A stretch of DNA of 64,000 nucleotides, taken from assembly GCA_965199865.1 (NCBI GenBank), contig CBDATU010000004.1, positions 1-64,000 of the forward strand, read 5' to 3'. This document shows positions 44,495 through 53,734 of this stretch, in pieces. Position numbers and translations under genes: made by a program. Positions within the stretch are counted from its first letter, which is position 1. Each line of letters opens with the position of its first letter. Below the pieces are notes generated by a model. That model saw only the letters and a program-made list of their open reading frames with translations. It did not search any database and was not told where the DNA came from. This DNA comes from JAPOUP01 sp965199865. Lineage in GTDB: Bacteria; Pseudomonadota; Alphaproteobacteria; Rhodobacterales; Rhodobacteraceae.

Positions 44495-45757
44495 GCCTAC
44501 CATCATTGTATCTCCGGGTATAAGGACTTCAGCCTGATCCGTGCGTCTTCCGCCGTGAACCGCCAGTCCACCTTTCCACCCGACCCGTTGCGCCGCTCCT
44601 GCCAGGCCGCCACTTCCCTTATCATGGTGGGCTGGTCCGGTATCCGCCGGTCCAGGCACTGTCGGACGGGAATGCCGATCCCGGTCTCCGCCATGTCCGT
44701 CCGGCTGCCGTGCCTCGGCGTGAGGACGATGTCCAGCCGCGAGGCGATCCGGCGGGCCTCCTCCGGCGGGAAGGTCTCGTAGAGCGATCCGGTGCCGTGC
44801 GTGTTCAGGTTGTCCATCACCAGCGTGACGCGCTTTCCCGGGAAGTCTTCGTCGACCAGCTTCCTGATCTGTCGGGCCCAGTCCCGTTTCGTCCTCGTGT
44901 CGGTCACCGCGACGCGTCGCCAGCCTTCGAGCGGGGCATGGAACATGAAGATGCTGGACACCCCGTTCCGGAGGTGTTCGAAGTCGTGGATCTCCGGGCG
45001 TCCCGGCCGGGCCGGGACCGGCGTGACGGTTTCCCGCGTCTGCTGTTTCGAGGTCTCGTCCATGCAGACCAGGACCTCGTAATCGGCGCATTCCCTCTGG
45101 TATGTATCGAGGACCTGTTCCATCCGGGCTACGAACTCACCGCTTTTCCCTGCCGGGATGCAGTAATACTGCGTCTTCCACGGTTTGAGGCGGTTTTTTT
45201 TAGCGTCTGCCGCACTGTTTCCTCACTGATCGAGTCGACGACCTCCAGTTCCACCAGCCGGGCGGCGAGCAGCTTCATGGTCCATCTGGCGACGCCCTCC
45301 GGCGGCTCGCCGCAGCTCAGGGCGACCAGCCTGGCCTCCGCGGCGCCATCGAGGCTGCGGGCCTTGCGGTTCGCCTGCTCCTTACGCTCAAGCGCACGCT
45401 CCAGGCCGTCCAGGACGCAGCGCTTCCGGAGACGCTCGACCGTGCTGGGATTGCTGTCCGTGATCCGCGCGATCTCCTCATCCGTGTACCGCCCTTCGCC
45501 AAACTCACCCTGGTCGGCGAGAACCAGAATGTGCGCCCGCTTCCTCCGCTCCTTCGAGGACGTGCCGTAGACAACCTCCTTCAGTTCCCGCCTTTCCGCC
45601 TCTTCGAGGATTACCCTGTAGACCCGCTTTCCCGCCATCGGTTCCGCTCCCGTACCGCCCGTTACGCCCGTCCTCCGCAGTGGCCCTTTCCACAGTGTGC
45701 GGGCCCATTCCCTTTCGCGAAGGGTTTCCTCTACCATACCACAAATGATGGCCAGGG
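44495..45757 (-). mobile_element. IS630-family insertion sequence
   Basis: An element of about 1.26 kb whose ends share the inverted core CCATCATT(T)GT (44500-44510 and 45741-45751). The exact outer ends are uncertain because the repeats are imperfect beyond the core. It contains a two-frame transposase joined by a run of eight A. The coding parts look well preserved, so it may still be active if frameshifting occurs. Confidence 0.75.
44503..45638 (-). CDS. IS630-family transposase in two frames (possible programmed -1 frameshift)
   Basis: Frame 1 starts at 45638 (MAGKRVYRVILEEAERRELK, with GGGAG upstream), has the HTH ARITDSNPSTVERLRKRCVL and reads to EETVRQTLKK at a run of eight A (near 45195). 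A -1 slip there continues NRLKPWKTQYYCIPAGKSGE and then frame 2: VLVCMDETSKQQTRETVTPV, GKRVTLVMDNLNTHGTGSLY and the final acidic region before ARIRLKSLYPEIQ. The DDE acids of IS630 are therefore all encoded. Without slippage frame 1 ends at 45129 as a truncated product. A simple deletion of one A is the alternative. Confidence 0.78.
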
Positions 45758-45835
45758 CAAAAGGGCCGGATCGGCTGGCCAGCGGTGGAAAGATCCGCCA
45801 TTCAATGCAGGAAAGCCACTAGGGTTCGTTGACAG

Positions 45836-46170
45836 TCATCTGGCGGCGGTCACGGCCACCGCCAGAAGAAACGTCGCCCGAAAGCCTGCCGCCGTTCTAC
45901 CGTAACGTATCGCGATGGCCCGGAACTCCCTGCTTCCGGCGGGGAAACTGTTGATCCGGTGGCGCCAGCCATACATCACCCGGTCATGCTCCCGCACCAT
46001 CTTCCTGTTCGACCGCGACGGAATCACCACGGCAGATTCGCGCCGCCAGGCCCGAAGACCAGCCACTCGGCGTCGAACGCCCGGTCCGCGATCAGGGCCC
46101 CGAAAGTCCGCCCCTCCGGGAGCTGCGGCAGTCCTTTCAGGTCGTGGACCTAGCCCGGAAGGATGGTGAT
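45836..46170 (-). pseudogene. IS5-family transposase remnant, C-terminal part
   Basis: The minus strand reads VHDLKGLPQLPEGRTFGALI and ADRAFDAEWLVFGPGG in one frame, then AVVIPSRSNRKMVREHDRVM and YGWRHRINSFPAGSREFRAI in another, ending ATFLLAVAVTAAR. This is the IS5 pattern (LIADKAFDAD, IPSKSNR, then the final Glu of DDE within RHLIENFF). Here the catalytic Glu of that block is Asn-Ser (HRINSF), and the frame changes once. Traces may extend to 46600 but could not be ordered. Confidence 0.65.
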
Positions 46171-46646
46171 GTCCACCAGTTCCTGATACGGGCGCCGAAA
46201 CCGAACGGCGCCCTCTGGCGACCACTGGTACGGGAGACCGGGGAGAGACCGCAGACCTGAACCGGCGGCGGTTCTCGGGGCGCCGCATCCGCGGAACGTT
46301 TCCGGAGACGGACTACGAAGCCGAGCAGTGTCCTCTGGCATCTGCTGGTACGGGAGACCGGAACGCTGGCTGCGCGACCGTTTGATGCGGCTGACCGAGG
46401 CGCTGCTTCAGGGATCGCCCCCACGGAGGGCATCCACGACCGCGACAAGGAGCGGCGGACCGGCGAGTCCCTGCGCCTGCCATCGCCCGGGACCGTATCG
46501 GAAGGGGAGATCATACGGCTGGCAGTGGACCTCGACCGCAGATCCCATGTCGGCCTGCCGGCCACCGCTGTTCCACTCCAGGGACAGGAATCCGCAGCCA
46601 TCAGCAGGCTGGCGCCGTATCCGGGCCATCCTTCCTGATCAGATGG
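46171..46646. other. Gap with possible IS5 debris
   Basis: About 475 bases. A repeated phrase similar to GYGRPERW/TGTGRPER appears twice on the plus strand, hinting at rearranged IS sequence. No gene can be supported. Confidence 0.35.
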
Positions 46647-48086
46647 CTACGGGTATTGCCCCTGGCTTTCCTGGCGGCCCGATTCGACCACCTGGCTACG
46701 TGATGCGACGAAAGCTGAAACGGCTCGACTCACATCCTCTTCTGTCGTCGCCCAAGAGCAGACACTTATCCGGATCACCGGATCGCCGAACCAGTGTGAC
46801 GCACCGACCCACGCCTCTCCCGAAGCCTGAATGTCACGGACAATCGCGTCGGTCATCTCACCGTCACCAACCCGAACGAGGACCTGATTGAATTCGACAT
46901 CATTCACGATCTCGAACCCTGCCCGTTCAAGTTCCTCGGAAAACTGGACAGCGCGTTCATGGAGGGACAGGACCATTCTGTCGACCCCAGCGCGTCCGAG
47001 GTATTTCAGGGTCGCCCAAAGATCCACGGCGCGCGCCCGGCGCGACATCTCAGGCGTGTAGAGCATTCCGTCCCGGTGCTCCGAGTACATGATGTAAGCG
47101 CCAGAGTTCTGCAGCGCCTTAACCATCGCCTCGGAATCCGTGCAGAGAGAAATTCCGCTATCATAGGGTGTATTCAACGTCTTGTGCCCATCCACACTCC
47201 AGGATTGCGCGAGTTCCATCCCATCGGTCAGATGCATGAGCGGTTTGCAGGCCGCCGCCCACAGACCGAAGGCACCATCAATGTGAACCCAGGCGTCAGC
47301 CGCATTCGCGGCTTCGCAGACAGCCCGGATCGGATCAAAGGCACCGGAATTCACGTTTCCGGCCTGCAGGATCACTATGGTGCGCTCGTCAAGATCTGGC
47401 AAATCTTCTGGAATGAGTCGCCCCTGCCCGTCAACCTCCACCCATTCGATCGTCGATGTACCAAAGCCCAGCAGGGCGATTGCCTTTAGCGCGGTGCTGT
47501 GAGCATGCCGACCCGTCACGATCCTCAGCCGAGGTGCATCTCCAAGCCCCCCTGCGTTGATGTCGTAGCCTGCGCGTTCGCACAACCTCCATCGTGCTGC
47601 AGCCAGACCGCAGACAATAGCCATGGAGGTTCCGCTAACGAAGCCTGCGACTGTGTGTTGTGGCAGACCAAAGATTTCCCGAAGCCAGCTCTGGCAGGTT
47701 TCCTCGAGAACCGCATTGGTAGGCGAGACTGCCTGCAGCGCCGCATTCTGATCCCAGAAGTCAGCAAGAATGCGCGCGGCAAGCGCCGTCGGCACGATAC
47801 CGCCATTCACCAGACCGAAAAAACGCCCACCGGACTGGGCCATAGTCCCTGGCGACCCGATCCGATGCAGCAGTTCCAGAATGGCGTTGGGATCGCCCAT
47901 GTCCTCCGGGAAAGACTCCCTGAAAGCGGCGAGCGCAGTCACCGCTTCCTCGGTCGGCGCAACGTTACGCGAATGAACCTCCCGCAAATAGCCACGTCCA
48001 CATTCCAGCGCCCGGGAGAACAGGTCGCCGGTGACCGTCAGGTCTTGCATCCTGTTCCCTAGATCCCGTGCGTCAACTCTCTTCAT
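46647..48086 (-). CDS. PLP-dependent group II amino-acid decarboxylase family protein
   Basis: A 479-residue pyridoxal-phosphate enzyme of the aromatic-amino-acid/glutamate decarboxylase group. Blocks include GRFFGLVNGGIVPTALAARI, GFVSGTSMAIVCGLAAARWR, VTGRHAHSTALKAIALLGFG (His stacking on the PLP ring), AWVHIDGAFGLWAAACKPL (Asp binding the PLP nitrogen) and SWSVDGHKTLNTPYDSG with the Schiff-base Lys. It could be a decarboxylase, an aldehyde synthase or a deaminating relative. The start at 48086 is chosen because the homologous region begins there; the longer frame to 48260 has no family similarity. It is not in an operon. Confidence 0.87.
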   Translation of the reverse strand: MKRVDARDLGNRMQDLTVTGDLFSRALECGRGYLREVHSRNVAPTEEAVTALAAFRESFPEDMGDPNAILELLHRIGSPGTMAQSGGRFFGLVNGGIVPTALAARILADFWDQNAALQAVSPTNAVLEETCQSWLREIFGLPQHTVAGFVSGTSMAIVCGLAAARWRLCERAGYDINAGGLGDAPRLRIVTGRHAHSTALKAIALLGFGTSTIEWVEVDGQGRLIPEDLPDLDERTIVILQAGNVNSGAFDPIRAVCEAANAADAWVHIDGAFGLWAAACKPLMHLTDGMELAQSWSVDGHKTLNTPYDSGISLCTDSEAMVKALQNSGAYIMYSEHRDGMLYTPEMSRRARAVDLWATLKYLGRAGVDRMVLSLHERAVQFSEELERAGFEIVNDVEFNQVLVRVGDGEMTDAIVRDIQASGEAWVGASHWFGDPVIRISVCSWATTEEDVSRAVSAFVASRSQVVESGRQESQGQYP

Positions 48087-48919
48087 CCTGCCGGCTTTCC
48101 CTGCTGCTTCATGACCGAAACCCTGAGTTGGCCAGGTATCCGAATCGATGACGATCCTGCCGAAGGTGACTTCCGGCCAATCCGTCGGCAAGTTCTTTCG
48201 AGTCGCTCCGGAACCTGTGCGCGTTGCGCATTCCGCCTCCTTCAATGACGTCGGAAGCATTCACGCAGGAAGTGAAGACTTCAACCTGATACCATACGAT
48301 TCTGGCAAACTGATGATCAGCGTCACGCATCCATACCTGGAAGGGCCGCCTACCTTCGCCAAAGCCGCAACGGCACCATGAGCCTACGTCCCAATTCCTA
48401 TCCATTCGTTCAGGAGAATCTGGAAGCAATGCCGCCAATACCGGTCAGTCGCCGACTGATCGGACATGCAAGTCACTGAGGCGATACACTGACCGCCGAG
48501 ACCGCTATGGCATCGGGTCTCTGATCAAGCGCATCTGACGTCAGCAGTTTCATTTCTGACAGACTCAACGCCCACAGGCCAAAGAGCCACCTCCGCCCAT
48601 GGATGCATCAACGCCAGATCTCCAGCAGCTTCGCCATCACGGGCATTGGCGAACTGCCAGGGAGTCCGAGCTGCGAACAGGCCGGTCCCGTGATCCGCCG
48701 CGCATGGATTCCGTCATCTGCCGGCGCGCCAGATCCGTTGGCGAAGGCCGGACGAACACCAGATCCTCAGGCAGGTCAGGGCTGGGCTTCCGGCATCAAT
48801 GGGATTCTGCCAGGTTTCAGTCCGCGAAACATGACTGATCTCCAAAACACCAATGCGTGCATACTTTCCTGGCCATCGGAATTCATCTAGGAATCCCCAG
48901 CCAACGACAGGAGGTCACC
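48087..48919. other. Gap between the PLP enzyme and the crotonase
   Basis: About 830 bases of divergent intergenic sequence. It should hold promoters for both flanking genes. Frames at 48148-48381 and 48603-48890 lack known domains; the latter runs into the crotonase ribosome site and is not credible. Confidence 0.4.
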
Positions 48920-49786
48920 GTGGTAAACGTCCTCTATGAGAAAGACGGGAGGATCGGACGGATCACCCTGAACCGTCCAGAGGTATTGAACGCCATTAAT
49001 GACGACATGCCACGCGAACTCGCTGCGGCGGTTGCAGAGGCCGATCATGACCGTTCCGTGCATATGATGGTACTGTCAGGCGCAGGAAGGGCTTTCTGCG
49101 CAGGCTACGACCTCACCCACTATGCTGAAGGTGAAGGCCGCGGCCAGGCGATGCAGGACATGCCGTGGGATCCGATGCGGGACTTCCAGTCCATGTGGGC
49201 CAATACTCAGGCATTCATGTCGCTGTTTCGTGCCATGAAGCCTGTGATCTGCAAGGTGCAAGGATTTGCTGTCGCCGGTGGCTCCGACATCGCGCTCTGC
49301 GCCGATCTGATCATCATGGGCGACAGTGCCGAGATCGGATATATGCCCTCCCGCGTCTGGGGCTGTCCAACAACGGCAATGTGGGTGTATCGGCTTGGGC
49401 CGGAGAAGGCCAAAAGAATGATGTTCACCGGTGACAGGATCACTGGACTCCAGGCAGCTGAAATGGGACTTGTGCTGAAGTCCGTTCCCGATGATCAACT
49501 GGATGCGGAAGTTGAGGCCCTTGCCGCCCGAATTGCATCGGTGCCGATCAACCAGCTCGCCATGCAGAAGATGGTGATCAATTCAGCCATCGAAGCGCAG
49601 ATCAATCAGACGCAGCATCTGGCAACCGTGTTTGACGGAATCACCCGCCATTCGCCTGAGGGCGTGAACTTTATGGCACGAGTGGAACAGGTCGGCTGGA
49701 AACAGGCCGTGCAGGAGCGCGATTCCGGCGAATTCGATTGGACAACTTACAGACATTTTGATCAAGACAGCCGTAATTCCTCCTGA
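48920..49786 (+). CDS. Enoyl-CoA hydratase/isomerase (crotonase) family protein
   Basis: 288 residues. GRIGRITLNRPEVLNAINDD is the crotonase N-terminus. GAGRAFCAGYDLTHYAEGE gives the first oxyanion-hole segment. VQGFAVAGGSDIALCADLII gives the second. DSAEIGYMPSRVWGCPTTAM carries the position where catalytic Glu residues lie. Crotonases hydrate, isomerise or cleave acyl-CoA thioesters. The GTG at 48920 is the likely start because AGGAGGT lies just upstream; the frame upstream to 48857 is not conserved. It stands alone on the plus strand. Confidence 0.9.
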   Translation: MVNVLYEKDGRIGRITLNRPEVLNAINDDMPRELAAAVAEADHDRSVHMMVLSGAGRAFCAGYDLTHYAEGEGRGQAMQDMPWDPMRDFQSMWANTQAFMSLFRAMKPVICKVQGFAVAGGSDIALCADLIIMGDSAEIGYMPSRVWGCPTTAMWVYRLGPEKAKRMMFTGDRITGLQAAEMGLVLKSVPDDQLDAEVEALAARIASVPINQLAMQKMVINSAIEAQINQTQHLATVFDGITRHSPEGVNFMARVEQVGWKQAVQERDSGEFDWTTYRHFDQDSRNSS

Positions 49787-50067
49787 GGTAAATTCAGCGC
49801 GTCAACTCCGGTTCCAATGATCGGAGTGCGGTAGCGGCAAATCTGACAGCGGTTGCGGTGCGCTCAGGACATTTGCCCGGGCCACCTATCCCGCAGGAAT
49901 TTACGTCACAGGTCGGAGAAAGCGCATATCAACAGCCCAATGCAGACCTGCCCTGCGTGGAGAAAACGCGGCAGCGCCGACGGGTTGCCATTCAAATACC
50001 ACTCGCAGGAGGCTGCTCCAGGTTAACCGGAGCTCACCGAATTCGGGGGACCGCAGACAGCCTCTCC
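49787..50067. other. Short convergent gap
   Basis: About 280 bases between the crotonase and the convergent tautomerase gene. No strong terminator hairpin with T-run was recognised, although termination of both genes is expected here. Confidence 0.4.
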
Positions 50068-51147
50068 TCAATCCAATATCGCTTGGCGCGGGAACACACG
50101 CCCCTCAAAAAGCTTGCGCGCCGTGCGTATGGTACCCGCTGCAACGATGGAGCCCTGGGGATCCGCCTCCAGAATGACTTCGGCTGCGCCGGTCGGATGC
50201 TCGATCCGAAACTTTCCATCACCAGGAAGACTTGCGAGCCTCGCGGCAGGACCCTCCGGCAGGGTACAGGCTGTTGCTACGCTGACAGCGGCGAAGACTC
50301 CGATAGACGCGTGACACCGATGTGGGATGAAACTCCGGGTAGCAATGGCACCGCCCCGCACCGGCGGCGAGACCAACGTCATTTTCGGCACCGTCTTCCC
50401 GGCAACATCGCCGAGATTCATCATCGGGCCGGCCTTGAGACGGATAGATTCAACCGACGCCTTAAGGTTGGTGTCAGCATCCAGTTCCTGCCGCGTCTCT
50501 TGTCCGGACAGACCGAATCCCGCCGCATCCATCACAACGATCGGCATGCCATTGTCAATCAGCGTGCAGTCGGTGCCATCTATCCCGTTCACAGGTTGGC
50601 CAGTCGGCAGCAACGCCCCGCACATTGAACCAGCGATATTGCCAAACATGAGCGGTACAGCCGCATGACACCCTGGAACACCATCAATCCGCGCATCACC
50701 GCCATATCGCACCCGCCCTTCCGGCGTGGCGACCCGTGCGGTAGCAACCTCACCGGTGTTGAGCATGTGGATGCGTACGACCGTCTCATCATTGGCCGCG
50801 GCCACGAGCCCCAGCTCAATCGCCGCCGGGCCAACACCTGCCAGGATGTTGCCGCAGCCCTGGGCATCCGACACCAGGGCCTGGTCTACGGAAACCTGCA
50901 GGAAGAGGTAGTCGACATCGGCAGCGGCATGGGTCGACCGAGACAGAATCGCGACCTTTGAGGTCAGGGGATCCGCGCCTCCGATGCCATCGATCTGCCG
51001 CGGATCGGGGCTACCCATAATACGCAGCAGCAGGTCTTCAATCGCGGCGCGATCCTTCGGAAGGTCACTGGCAAGAAAATATCCACCTTTGGACGTTCCG
51101 CCCCGCATCCAGATGCAGGGGATTCCATCCTCGGAGAAATCAGACAT
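50068..51147 (-). CDS. PrpF-family isomerase, 4-oxalomesaconate tautomerase (GalD) like
   Basis: A 359-residue PrpF-family protein: IPCIWMRGGTSKGGYFLASD, GSPDPRQIDGIGGADPLTSK, SDAQGCGNILAGVGPAAIEL and PVRGGAIATRSFIPHRCHAS. GalD is a characterised member that converts the keto and enol forms of 4-oxalomesaconate in gallate catabolism. The neighbouring genes encode an RraA/CHA aldolase, an extradiol dioxygenase and a GalB-like hydratase, which supports that function. It overlaps the aldolase gene by 8 bases. The other PrpF role, methylaconitate isomerase, is less likely in this context. Confidence 0.85.
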   Translation of the reverse strand: MSDFSEDGIPCIWMRGGTSKGGYFLASDLPKDRAAIEDLLLRIMGSPDPRQIDGIGGADPLTSKVAILSRSTHAAADVDYLFLQVSVDQALVSDAQGCGNILAGVGPAAIELGLVAAANDETVVRIHMLNTGEVATARVATPEGRVRYGGDARIDGVPGCHAAVPLMFGNIAGSMCGALLPTGQPVNGIDGTDCTLIDNGMPIVVMDAAGFGLSGQETRQELDADTNLKASVESIRLKAGPMMNLGDVAGKTVPKMTLVSPPVRGGAIATRSFIPHRCHASIGVFAAVSVATACTLPEGPAARLASLPGDGKFRIEHPTGAAEVILEADPQGSIVAAGTIRTARKLFEGRVFPRQAILD

Positions 51148-51811
51148 ATGTCAGACCTTTTTCCGCCAGGCGCGGGCGCATGCCGTAAATGTCGATTCCA
51201 AGCTCTCCAGCGGCAAGCCGCCTGCGTGTGACTTCCTCCGCCGCGAGTCGTTTCTCAACGGCGGGAAGAACCGACTCCATTTCGTCAAGCCTGACGACAC
51301 AGACCCCGTCATCGTCAGCCACAATCACATCGCCTGCGGCAACTGCCTGCCCTGCGCATACTATGGGCACATTGACCGAGCCCAGGGTTTCCTTGACGGT
51401 GCCCTGTGCACTTATCGCTTTCGACCAGACGGGAAATCCCATTGCGGTCAGATCCCGCACATCGCGGACCCCGGCATCAATCACCAGCCCACGGCAGCCT
51501 CGGGCCCTGGCGGAGACAGCCAGCAAGTCACCAAAATATCCGTTGTCGCAGGGAGAGGTTGGTGCAAGCACCAGGATGTCACCGTCACGCAACTGCTCAA
51601 TCGCCACATGAAGCATCCAGTTGTCACCCGGAGGGACGCTGACGGTCACGGCAGAACCGGCGACCCGGGCACCAGAGTAGATCGGCCTCATATACGACGA
51701 CAGACAACCCTTCCGCCCCTGGGCTTCATGCACGGTCGCAACGCCGGCATCTGACAGCCTCTCAATTGCGGAAGGATCGGCACGATTGATATTCTCGAAG
51801 ACGACGGACAT
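51140..51811 (-). CDS. RraA-like/4-carboxy-4-hydroxy-2-oxoadipate (CHA) aldolase family protein
   Basis: 223 residues. GVATVHEAQGRKGCLSSYMR is the usual N-terminal motif. GDILVLAPTSPCDNGYFGDL and GCRGLVIDAGVRDVRDLTAM include the metal-site Asp and the catalytic Arg (GVRD) of class II CHA aldolases such as LigK/GalC. These cleave CHA to pyruvate and oxaloacetate, the last step of gallate and protocatechuate 4,5-cleavage. It lies three bases after the dioxygenase gene and overlaps the tautomerase gene. Confidence 0.86.
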   Translation of the reverse strand: MSVVFENINRADPSAIERLSDAGVATVHEAQGRKGCLSSYMRPIYSGARVAGSAVTVSVPPGDNWMLHVAIEQLRDGDILVLAPTSPCDNGYFGDLLAVSARARGCRGLVIDAGVRDVRDLTAMGFPVWSKAISAQGTVKETLGSVNVPIVCAGQAVAAGDVIVADDDGVCVVRLDEMESVLPAVEKRLAAEEVTRRRLAAGELGIDIYGMRPRLAEKGLTYV

Positions 51812-51814
51812 GTT

Positions 51815-52780
51815 TCAGCCTTTCCTAACAGGTGGCGTGCCATGAGTATGGAAGCTCTCAATCGTCTTCAATCCCCAGGCCTGTCCCTTCTTTCTGTCGG
51901 CCTCGGTCCAGCAGACAGGCTGCCAGTCCGGCGCCAGAATCAACCGCGCCCCGGAATTGGCAAGTTCCACCCTATTTCCCGCTGGTTCCCAGACATATAG
52001 AAAGAACGTTCCCTGAATGGCATGTTTATGCGGGCCGGTCTCAATATGAACACCTTTCTGAAGGAATATGTCGGCGGCGCGCAGAATGTCTTCGCGTTGG
52101 TCGGTGGCATAAGTGACATGGTGCAGGCGCCCCATACCACCACCATGCTCCTCCGTGCATGCGAGGTCGTAGGTTTTGTTGTTCACCGTGAACCAGCAGC
52201 CACCCAGCCTTCCGTTGTCAAGCTGGATATACTCCGTTAGGCGCGATCCGAGGCAGGATACCATGAACCGACTGAATTCCGTGACATCCTCGCTGAGCAG
52301 ATTCACATGATCGAGTCTCCTCGGCGCCGCTCCGCTGAAGGCTGAAGCCATGTTTTTCAGGGCCGGGATGTCTCCACCTTCCGCCATATGCCGTCTTGTA
52401 TCGAAATACAGTTCGAAGACATGACCGAACGGATCCTCGAAACGGTAGGCTCTGCCGTGGCCCGCATCTCCCTCGACCCAGCCATGGGTCCTGTAGCCGG
52501 ACGCCTCAATCGCCGCGACGCGACGCCTGAGCGCCTCTGGCGAGACGGCACGGTAAGCGATGTGCCCGACACCGGTCGTATCGGATCGCGTCAGCTTGAG
52601 TGAGTGGAATTCGTAATCGTCCCACGCCCGCAGATAGGCGCAGGTTTCGCTCCGGTCTGACAGTTTCAGTCCGTAGACACGCGTGAAGAAATCCAGGCTT
52701 TCCTCGAACCTGTCGGTCAAGATTTCGACATGGCCCAGATGTGCCAGGTCGAAGCAGGGGTCTGCTGCCGGTACGAACAT
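51815..52780 (-). CDS. Type I (VOC) extradiol ring-cleavage dioxygenase
   Basis: 321 residues with two vicinal-oxygen-chelate modules. Metal ligands of type I extradiol enzymes appear as LAHLGHVEILTDRFEESLDF and LDHVNLLSEDVTEF (His), MGRLHHVTYATDQREDIL (His) and WEPAGNRVELANSG (Glu). The family opens catecholic rings beside the hydroxyls. Gallate and protocatechuate are normally opened by type II LigB enzymes, so a type I enzyme with gal-type downstream genes is unusual. The ATG at 52780 has GGTGAGG upstream. Confidence 0.87.
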   Translation of the reverse strand: MFVPAADPCFDLAHLGHVEILTDRFEESLDFFTRVYGLKLSDRSETCAYLRAWDDYEFHSLKLTRSDTTGVGHIAYRAVSPEALRRRVAAIEASGYRTHGWVEGDAGHGRAYRFEDPFGHVFELYFDTRRHMAEGGDIPALKNMASAFSGAAPRRLDHVNLLSEDVTEFSRFMVSCLGSRLTEYIQLDNGRLGGCWFTVNNKTYDLACTEEHGGGMGRLHHVTYATDQREDILRAADIFLQKGVHIETGPHKHAIQGTFFLYVWEPAGNRVELANSGARLILAPDWQPVCWTEADRKKGQAWGLKTIESFHTHGTPPVRKG

Positions 52781-52803
52781 GGATTCCTCACCTCCGGTTA
52801 GCA

Positions 52804-53535
52804 TCAGAGCTCGTCGACAGTGCGGGGAAAGACCGACTGGAAGCCCTCAGCGTATTGGCAGTCACGCCCACCGGACTGTCCGCCTGAATTGCGCTTGAAG
52901 TGGTTGGCGCGCTGCTGTGCGACGCGGGTGTAATAGTCCCAGAGATGGATCTGCCCGTTCATGCATTCCATCGCCGCACGCTTTCTCATCCAGACCGGAG
53001 TAATGTCGAGGAAGGTATCGGGTTTCCAGCCCATCTGTTCGGTTTGATGTGGCTCGAAGAGGTAGACCTGTGGCGCACCCAGAACCTTCTCACCTGGGTT
53101 GTGTCCCCATGCCTGTGCGATCATCCGGCATTCGAGAGCCACCTGCGTCATGTACATGTGGTCGGTGTTGTATGGGTCATACTGGCTGTGACTCAGCATG
53201 AATGCAGGCTGAACCTTTCGGATCAGCTCAACCAGCCGGAACCGGTCCTCATTTTCGAGCTGCAGGGGATAGTCGCCAAGGTCGAAACATTCGAGAGCAT
53301 TCACGCCAAGCGCGTCAGCTGCCGCCTCAGCCTCACCCTTCCGGATCGCCTTCACTTCATCGAGCGACCTACCCTCCTTCCAGAGCCTTGCGCTCTCGCC
53401 GCGCTCACCGAAGGAAAAGCAGGCGACCGTGACTTCATATCCGTTCTCGGCATGAAGGGCGATGGCACCACCGCATCGCCAGACGAAATCCGCTGCATGA
53501 GCGGATATGACAAGAGCTGTCTTCTGATCAGGCAT
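52804..53535 (-). CDS. PIG-L/LmbE-fold protein, 4-oxalomesaconate hydratase (GalB) like
   Basis: 243 residues starting MPDQKTALVISAHAADFVWR. The AHAAD motif replaces the usual AHPDD and, as I recall, is the form seen in GalB, a zinc hydratase of the PIG-L fold. Later zinc and active-site residues lie in LSHSQYDPYNTDHMYMTQVA and VYLFEPHQTEQMGW. GalB hydrates 4-oxalomesaconate to CHA, which fits the neighbouring aldolase and tautomerase. The start was set at 53535, where similarity begins, with GGAAAC upstream; the frame further up to 53676 looks non-coding. Confidence 0.84.
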   Translation of the reverse strand: MPDQKTALVISAHAADFVWRCGGAIALHAENGYEVTVACFSFGERGESARLWKEGRSLDEVKAIRKGEAEAAADALGVNALECFDLGDYPLQLENEDRFRLVELIRKVQPAFMLSHSQYDPYNTDHMYMTQVALECRMIAQAWGHNPGEKVLGAPQVYLFEPHQTEQMGWKPDTFLDITPVWMRKRAAMECMNGQIHLWDYYTRVAQQRANHFKRNSGGQSGGRDCQYAEGFQSVFPRTVDEL

Positions 53536-53734
53536 GGAACGGGTTTCCGTGTGAATTCGGTTGCCCATCACTCTTCCATGAAAGGCGGACCTGGACAATC
53601 CCAACTCCGTTCCGCCCAACGGCAATTCGCCAAGGCGACCGTTCACCCGCGGCATGTTTCCGCAGACCATGCACACGCAGTCAAACAGTGAACCGCTGCC
53701 TCAATCAGCCCTTTCAGCAGTCGGGCATCATTGG

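Noticed and set aside
44710..45570. 286-codon plus-strand frame across IS630
   Set aside because: It lies antisense to both transposase frames and has no recognisable domain.
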